Shown: one piece after another, positions 47,228 to 56,200 of the stretch
Numbering within the stretch: position 1 is the stretch's first letter
Layout of the letters: each line of letters starts with the position of its first letter
NCBI RefSeq assembly: GCF_905220565.1
Contig: NC_059419.1
Span: 1,240,001 to 1,304,000 of the forward strand
Direction: 5' to 3'
Length of the DNA: 64,000 nucleotides
Source: Melitaea cinxia
Lineage: Eukaryota; Arthropoda; Insecta; Lepidoptera; Nymphalidae
Program-made: the position numbers and the translations under genes
Notes under the pieces: generated by a model
What the model was told of the DNA's origin: nothing
The model's database searches: none
What the model saw: the letters and a program-made list of their open reading frames with translations, nothing else

Positions 47228-50200
47228 TCGCACGCACGCACGCACGCACACACGCAACAGGCTATAAAGTTACTTGCGGTAAAAGAAATAAGAGCGACAA
47301 CAAGACACACGCACACTTGCTACATGCTGTGAACTTACTTGCGGTAGGAGTGGTTATTGCAATAATCGTGCAATTATTGCCTTTAATTTGTCATCAAAAA
47401 CAATACCTAAACGAGTGAAATTGTCAGTAATCTATCGGTGTAACAAACGTACGTACACTTGTCACTATATAATTACTTGCGATATGAGAGCGACAACAAT
47501 ATGAGCCACACGAGCGCTAGTGACGGCAATCTATTGATGTATGTTACGAATTGCAAAAATTAACAAATGATCGATCAGCAATCGATATCTATCGTATACA
47601 TTTTTAACTGACGGTGAAGCATTCAATTGCACAACTACCCCACAATAATTGCGCTGATATTAAATGCTTGATTAAAACAAAGTTATCTAATAATATTCCA
47701 GATAGCATTCTAAATTACCCTAACAATCGACGCATGTTTTCATTTTAAGAAAAACGTATGTACCTTGTAACTGGACATTAATCTTTCAATGGCGTCGGCA
47801 GCAGAATTGAGAAGGTTTCGTGACGTCGTCATATATTCTGTTCTTGCACTTATACCTTCACCAGCCGAACCTGTAAAATATAATATAATAAACATTGCTG
47901 ACATATGGATTAACTTAAAAAAAAATTAAATAAGATTTAAGAGGTGAGGCGGAAAATGTTAATTTAAATTTTGACTTAAATTACGCTTCAGACTGTAATA
48001 TCCCACTGATAGGCATAGGCCTCTTTCCCCATATAGGAGAAGGATCAGAGCTTAATCCACCACGCTGCTCCAATGCGGGTTGGCGGATATATTCCCTACT
48101 ATGAGTAACGCTATCAGATATACATGATAATAACTGGGACCGACGGCTTAATGTGCCCTCCGAGGCACGGGGGGGGGGGGAGACCCACAAGGACTGCACC
48201 AACACCCAGACCATGGCAAACATCCGTATGACCAATACAAATGTTTGTCATGTGCGAGGATCGAACCCGCAACCACCAACGCAACAGCCACAAACCAGTG
48301 CTGTGACCGTTGCGCCAACGCGGCACTTGCATATGCGGCAGTTGACTTAAATACTTTCAAATATACGTAGTGCAAGTATATATTTTAGTGTGTGTTTATG
48401 TGTGTGTTAGTTTAAGCTCCAATCCTTTTCCTACATGGGCAAAGATACCTATGCCCAGCAGTGGGATATTACAGGCTGAATCGATATTTTAGTGTTTGCC
48501 TAAAGCCATACATTGAATATCAACTAAATTAATTACATTATAACTTACTATCGAGCCTTGTTCCCGTAAGTATAGGCAGTGCCAGCATGACCATCCCGGT
48601 TCCCGACCACACGTACTTCATACAAAATTGCTCCAACATGACGTACCAGAGCTTCTTGTTGAACACTGACGTCATTTGTGCCACTAGCTCCTTGTATGCT
48701 GATTGAAGTTGACCTAATTCCACCTGGAAGCAAATTGTGAAGCACTTTTAGGCAAAGTTAGTTATTGCTAGCTAGAATAGAACATGGAAACACCAGGAAT
48801 GAAGATGTATTTCATATGTAAATAAATAACTATCGATGATGGGATTGGCATAGTTACCATCCATACCAATGTGTTAGACATAGTCAGAAAAAAGACTATA
48901 ATATATATCAAGAAGAAGAAAAGGAAAATCAAAATCAAGAATTACTTTGTCTAATTAAAATTAAAATTTTATTTAACTTCATAAATAAATTGTAATTAAA
49001 AGTAAAACTACCACTGATTTGGAATGTAGAATCTGCAGAATAGAACGGCAAGAAAATCCGCAGTTACGCTTTTAAAATATTAGATGTTAATGGAAATGGA
49101 TAAGTGGCGATGGAAATGGAATGGATAGTAAGTTAGGTACAGGACAGTAAACAAAGAAAAAGATGGACAAAAAATTGTGGTTGACCGGGTAAAATGTAAC
49201 GGGAATATACGCGTATCGTTACTGCAGAATACTATGCAAAATTTTTATGGTAAATATTTTTTGTAACAAAAAAGAAAGTAAAAGTACAATAAGGATGGAG
49301 AAAACTTCGCCTAGGAGGCTGGATAGTATTGCGGAAAATTCAGATACTTAGGCACGAACTTGGGAAGGCTTATGTCCAGCAATGGACTACGATAAGCTGA
49401 AGCAAAACAGAGGATGCGTAAGAATCAAATCAAATCAAATAGTGAGAAAACCCTCAATATCTAATTTTGTAGCTATAGATAGAAAAATATAAGCTACGGG
49501 TATCAAAGTTTTAACATTTTTTTTACTTTTTGAGTACTACACATCCATCCAAAATCCAAATCGATAAAGTGCCTATTAATACTTACCTTATGGCCACCAT
49601 AAAAAGCTACTTCTTCAGCGTGTGCAATGAGTCTTGAATGGACATGTCGTAAGTTAGCCTTCATTCTTGCCTCCTCCCCTGCTAGAGCACCGAATCTCGG
49701 ACTGAGCATTCTTAACAACTGACCCGTTAGGCAAATCACCACGGTTGCTATACCGGGACCTGAGGACAGAATTAAGACGTGTAATTTTTTTTTTTTTTAT
49801 TTTTTTTCAATTTTTATACTGGCAAACAGGCATAAGGTATGTCTGATGATAAGCAGATATCACAGCTTTCAACATTTCATGCCTATTACTGATCTTAGCT
49901 CCAACTCTCCAGGAACAAAACAATATTTCAAAGCAGCATTATTTAACTGTAAAGACAAATATGCTGTCCCCTTCCTATAAAGATACGTCACCAAAATCCG
50001 TTTGATTTGATTCTATTTTAGATGATTTTTGAGAATATTTTTATAATACTTTTGTGTCTATACTTTTCTTTTAATTTATATTAAATACCATATAATGGCA
50101 CAAATAAAAACACAATACAAACATACTAAAAAAAATTTTGTCTTAGGAAAAAGAAAGAATACAAATTCCTAACCTTGGATATATCTAATTTAAATGCATA

Positions 50201-53200
50201 TATCAAAAGTCTCCTGGGATCCAAATTATTTAGGAGATATAAAAAATATTTACCTAGGAAAATATTTCCCTTCATCTTGTTGGAGTAGCTTGCGAGGGTC
50301 AGCACTATGAGGAGCAGGTCGAAACAAGGCTTGGTCAGTGAACTGTACAAGTGCGCTACTGATTGTGTGAATACTGACACGTCTTCTGTCAACCTGGAAA
50401 AATGAGATAAAAATCAATTAAATATAAAGTTTAACAATGTTCTGCAAATTATATAAAGAACAAATGATATTTGAACCAATAAAAACAATTTTTAGAAAGC
50501 ACTATTACACAAGTGTTCATGTCGCATAACTTTTTGGTGTTTCATTTCTCGGTTCTGATTATCTAGATAAATTCGTGAACTATGTCATTAACAACAAACT
50601 TAGAAAATAATTTGACTTTTAAATAAAGTGGGTTACGATAATTTCGTTCTATTTACTGGTCAACAGCATTGTCTAAAGAAGTGGTTACATAGCTTAGCTA
50701 TATGTCATTTCCTGCTCCCAATTTTACACTCTACCCAAAACCTATAACTCACCTGTGATCAGCATTTTCTATCCTAGCGTCGAGGTTGGCGACTCTGTAA
50801 TACGTCTGGTTCTTGAAGTATAGGTCATATGCATGGTTGACCAGGCGCGTTCGGAAAGCGAGGGCTAGTCTGCTCTCCAAGTATCTGATCATGGAGTTTA
50901 TGAAGGTAGCCGGTATCGCTATACCGAACCACTGCATCAAGAGTGCAGCAAACGACCTGAGATCCTTTTGGACGATGTGTTTTACTGGAAACAGTAGTTT
51001 GGTGTTCGAATTTCCCGCAAACTATTTATTAGCTAACATAAATACTATTTTAAAGATTTTGACATGATTAGAATAAGTCGTTGTTTATTTAGTAGACAAA
51101 ATCCAAGAAAAAAAGTTATATCAAAGAGCGATTCGTCGGTTTTTTACTAGTAGTATAAAGCTGGTAAATTTGTCTGACCGCATAAATTACTTGTTTGATT
51201 TAATCTTTTTTTTTTTTTGAGTTACATAACTGGTACATAAAACAATTATGCGTAAGTAAAAAATTGAAAGAGTTATTTGCATTATTAATATCGCAAATAA
51301 AATTTTTAAGAAGGAAATCTTCTTTTTTTATATAATCAAACATCACGTTACCTTGATCTCGTGTTCAATTTAATGATTCTAGTTACTAACATATTTTCTA
51401 AATATACCATTTAACAATTATGCCATACGATACGACCCAAAAGTTTTCAAGGTCGAAAAAATTGGTGCTAAAGTCAATCAACAAGTTCACTTTGCATAAC
51501 TTGTTTTCTAAACCAGCGGAAATATCCAGTAAGACAATTAATAATCTCACTTTCATTTTATAACTCCTCGTGCTAACATACTTTGACAAATACCAGAGTT
51601 TCAAATAACGCTCAATTCTTTAGAAAAAGATTGGATATTTGATAAACAAATGCTTGTTATTGAAATATTCAATTCAATTCTGATCATTTTTGTTTATCGT
51701 TTAAGTTTTAAATTTGACTCAACTATTCTTTCTTAGTAAAAAGTAAGTAGTAGTAGTAGCGGTCACAAACCCGCCTGCCCAGCGTGGTGACTATGGGCAA
51801 AGCACAAGAGTTCACGGTATTTTTGGTGTAAACTTGTGGAGGCCTATGTCCAGCAGTGGACTGTATAGGCTGTAATGATGATAATGATAATGATAATGAT
51901 AATGATGATGATGATGATGATGATGAAAAAGTAATAAAAATGTAAGTTCAACGTCTTTTTGTTACTTAAACAATGCTAATATGAAATATTAAAGCCAATA
52001 TCATTGCTAGCAGATAAAGATTCAGATACTAAAAACTCTTGTAACAATGCTACAATCAGTAATCAAAGATTCAAATAAAATGAATTTAGAAAGCTTTCTC
52101 TACCACTATCGGTTCTGAATTAAATTTTCAACTATAAGTGTGAATATAATAAAATAAATCATGAAGACAAATAACGGAAACTATTAAAATTTAAAAACTT
52201 ACCAATGGACCCTTCCAAAGAGGCCACGTATATAGAGAGAAAAGTCCTAGAAAATAGGCAAACTGTATGGACAGCGAGTAACGCCACCTCGTGACTACGG
52301 AACCCTGGTACCATGATCCTCGCAAGACTGACCAGCTGCCTGAGGAACTCCAGATTGAGACCTGGCACGTGTTCTTCGACTGATTGTGTTTCGTCAGCAT
52401 CTTCCTGAAAATTTACATATTATATGAAAAATAGTTTTTGATGGTAGTGACAAAAAGTTTGTTCAATTATAATCAACACATTATCTCACTCGTCGTTGTT
52501 TGTTTCAATGGTGTAAAATGATTCCAAAATGCATAAATCACTTTTGAGGTGTTGGCGCAACAGTCACAGCACTGACTGTTGCGCTGACAGTCGCGGGTTC
52601 GATCCCCACACATGGCGAACATTTGTATCGGTCATATGTATATATAGATGTTTGTCGTGATCTGGTCGTTTGTGCTTGTGTTTGTGTGTGTTTCCAGGCT
52701 ACCTACACAGAAGAAAATCTTACTGGGGCGGTTGAGTGTGAGGCGTTTATTTGTTTTGAACGAATCCAGTTTAGTTCAGTTTTTTTTTATATATAACTAG
52801 GTCGAAAAACAAGGGTACGGCTAACCTAATGGTAACCGATTACCGTAGCTTATAGACACCTTACTCATCAACAGAAATACAACACTGCTTGAAAACAGTA
52901 TTATTTAGCTGTGATCTTCCCTTACCCCAGTCGGGCTGCTCCATATTTTGAGCAAGAAATTTCCTCAGTTACAGAAAAACTATTTTAATTCTTTAAAGTA
53001 AATCATAAAACAAATACATTTATTATTTTTATCAGATTGCCACATTGTTTGAGGTTCCAGTTTAGATTATGTTGCTTTCGTAGAAGTTATCAAGTATAAT
53101 TACGTTTTTAGAGGTATATATGTTTGTTTCAGTCAATTAATAATAATACTATAATTCTTATTTTTACGTTTTACAGGAAAAATATATCTTAACGCATAAC

Positions 53201-56200
53201 GAAATCATACATATGACTAAAATGACAACAACAAGTTACAGTCATCTCTCGCACGCGAGTGTCAGGACCTCGACATCTCACTCGACCTCGACCCAGGTTC
53301 GAGTACTTAAAAACTATTGTGTTATTATTTCGCTATAGTGTTATGTTTCCCATGAGCTATTGTCTCGTGTGACGTGCAAGGTTTTTTTATTATAGGTTAT
53401 TAAAATTTGATCCTTCGAGCCGGATGTTACTCCCGTATTTACAAAGAATATTTGCCAATTAATCTAGAGCGGCTGAGGAAGTATATTAACTTTATAAAAC
53501 ATCACAGGCACATAATATTGCTCTCAAGCAGTGTTGTATTTCTGCTGTGAGTGGTGGCCAGAGCCCCTGGTAGAGAGTAAAGACAGCAACGCACTTGCAA
53601 TGCTTGTTGATTTGCATTCGTCTATAGGCTACAGGCACCATTATGTCGACCGTCGTTTGCCACCTTTGTAATGTAAAAAAAACAATGGTCAACGTTTACA
53701 ATAATAGGAATAACAACTTACAATATTTTGTTTGTTGTCCGTATCGGCATCTCCTCTACATAATGCGCATTGCTCGGCACCGCAGCTCCCGCCGCACGTC
53801 TGTGTCTCTCCATTGCCGACTGGTTGAAGCTGGCCGTTTTTGGCGATCTGGAATAATTCAACAAAAAGATTAATCATCATGGCGCTTGCCCAGAACGGAA
53901 AATTGAAGGATTAACGACAAACATTGTAAATATCAAGTTTTATCTCTAAACAAAAGTGTCCATGGTCTTAATTTTTTCAATTTAATATTAAACTACTTTT
54001 ACTAATACTTAAATAAATGAGCATTTAGTACATATTAAGGTCCGGAAAGTCACAACACATCAGTAGCACAAACTCACAGACTCTTGCAGTTTCACCCGTG
54101 CAGGTTCAATCTTATACTATTTTTATCATTTCAAGCCAAAATACAGGAACTGTCTAAGTAATGTATTACAACAAATTTGATCCAAAGTCATGCGTAAGTT
54201 TTGTTGTAAAGAAATAATAAAAATCTATCAGATCATCCATCCCCATCAGGCGTCGTATTGGTTAATTAGTAGCTACTCCTCTCCTAAATCACAATTTTAT
54301 ATTTAACAGCCAACATCGGTTCTAGATAATATAAATTCTCATCCGAATACGCTTCAGCCTGTAATATCCCACTGCTGGGCATAGACCTCTTTCCCCATGT
54401 AGGAGAAGGAACATTTAAATTATTTTGTTTATATTGTTAATTATTCACAATGTCTTTCAACAATCGTATGTTTCCTTGCAATATATTTTTTGAGTTCATT
54501 CATAAAACGAGTTTATTTATTTATTTATTTATTTGGTACACCAACGATTGTTACAATGTTACTTACATCTACAGTATAATATTTAATTTATTTGTGCTAA
54601 TTGCACAACCAGTTACAGGTATACTCCACATGCTTTTTATATTATATACACAATAGAAAATTTCTTAGAAACTAAATTATGTGCTAAACACCAAGACTAA
54701 TAATCAAAATAATAATAATAATAATAATAATAATTACAATAACCACTAAGTCAGCCTATTGGCAATTTCTGTTTTAAATCTAGTTAGAGACATGCAGTGT
54801 ACGTCAATCGATCCCCCACACCTATTATAGAGCGTACAAATTCGTGAAATTGGCGAGTTTGCACCCAAAACTGTTCTACGAAGTGGACGAAAGAGTGGCT
54901 CAACCGGCTTGCGAGGTATCCGAAGAGGGACTCTAAACATAAATTTTTCCAAAAGAGCTGGGCAACTCAGATAATTTCTCATAATTTTATAGAAAAAACA
55001 GAGATCAAATAAGTCACGTCGGCTGTTTAAACTTTGCATTTTCAGTGACTCTAAAATATCATTATACGAGAGTGACTTCTTGTCTCTGTAATGATTGAAA
55101 ACTAAATGCCGAACCAGCCGCTTTTGAATTCGTTCTATACGTAATATGTGACAAGCATAATGTGGACGCCATACCACGCTACCATATTCAAGAACTGATC
55201 TCACAATACTATTATAGAGAGCTATTTTGGTTGATGAGCGCTTAAATGCCCTGACGTTTCTGATAACGAAACCTAACAGCTTGGAAGCTCTCCCAACCAT
55301 GCCCTCAATATGCGGAACAAAAGTCATTTTGCCATCCAAAAATACTCCCAAATCTTTTACTACGTCAACTTCTTCTAGACTCACACCGTTAATAAAGTAG
55401 ACCGATGAGATGGGAAACAATTTTCTCGTGAATTTTATGTGATTGCATTTCTTGATATTGAGCTCCATACCATTTCTTCCGCACCAGCGCACAAGAGCAT
55501 TGAGGTCACTTTGTAGAAGGGAGACATCTTCTTCTGTGTCAATAACCTTCCACAACTTAAGGTCATCAGCATATAAGGAAGGGACAGAATGCTTTATGAA
55601 GTGGAGAAGGTCATTCACAAAGATGTTAAAAAGAATTGGACCGAGATGAGATCCCTGTGGCACTCCAGAGTTTATGTCACATGGTGTAGAGGTAAAGCCA
55701 TTGACTACTACGTAAAAAATACGCCCAGAAAGGTATGATTCTAGCCAAGACAAGACAGAACCAACAACACCGTACGCCGACAACTTTTTTAATATAGGTT
55801 GGTGTGGAACTCTATCAAAGGCTTTGCTAAAGTCAGTGTACAGAGCGTCGACTTGTTTATTGCTATCAATGTGTTTTGTAATTTCTTCCACATACAAAAC
55901 CAGGTTTGTGTTTACCGATTTTCCTTTGACAAAACCATGCTGGTTTTCATTTAAATATTTACTAAAATAACTCTGAAGTACAGGACAGACCAAAGACTCA
56001 AAAACTTTTCCTAGGGTGGACAAGATGGAGATATGCCTGTAGTTACTGAAATAGGCCTGTAGTTACTGAAATAGGCCTGTAGTTACTGAAACTAGTTAGC
56101 GCAGTGTTCGTAACAAATGGCTGTAGTACTACCGGGTTCGGTTTTCACTCTTAACAAATGTTTGTTATCTTACACTTCAGCCTGTAATATCCCACAGCTG

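Noticed and set aside
45974..47418. Two plus-strand frames of about 450 codons (HTHARTQRPRATSPNTT and similar repeats)
   Set aside because: They are antisense readings of the exon-9 array. GC-rich 153-bp repeats without stops keep several frames open. There is no domain and the minus strand carries the real exon.
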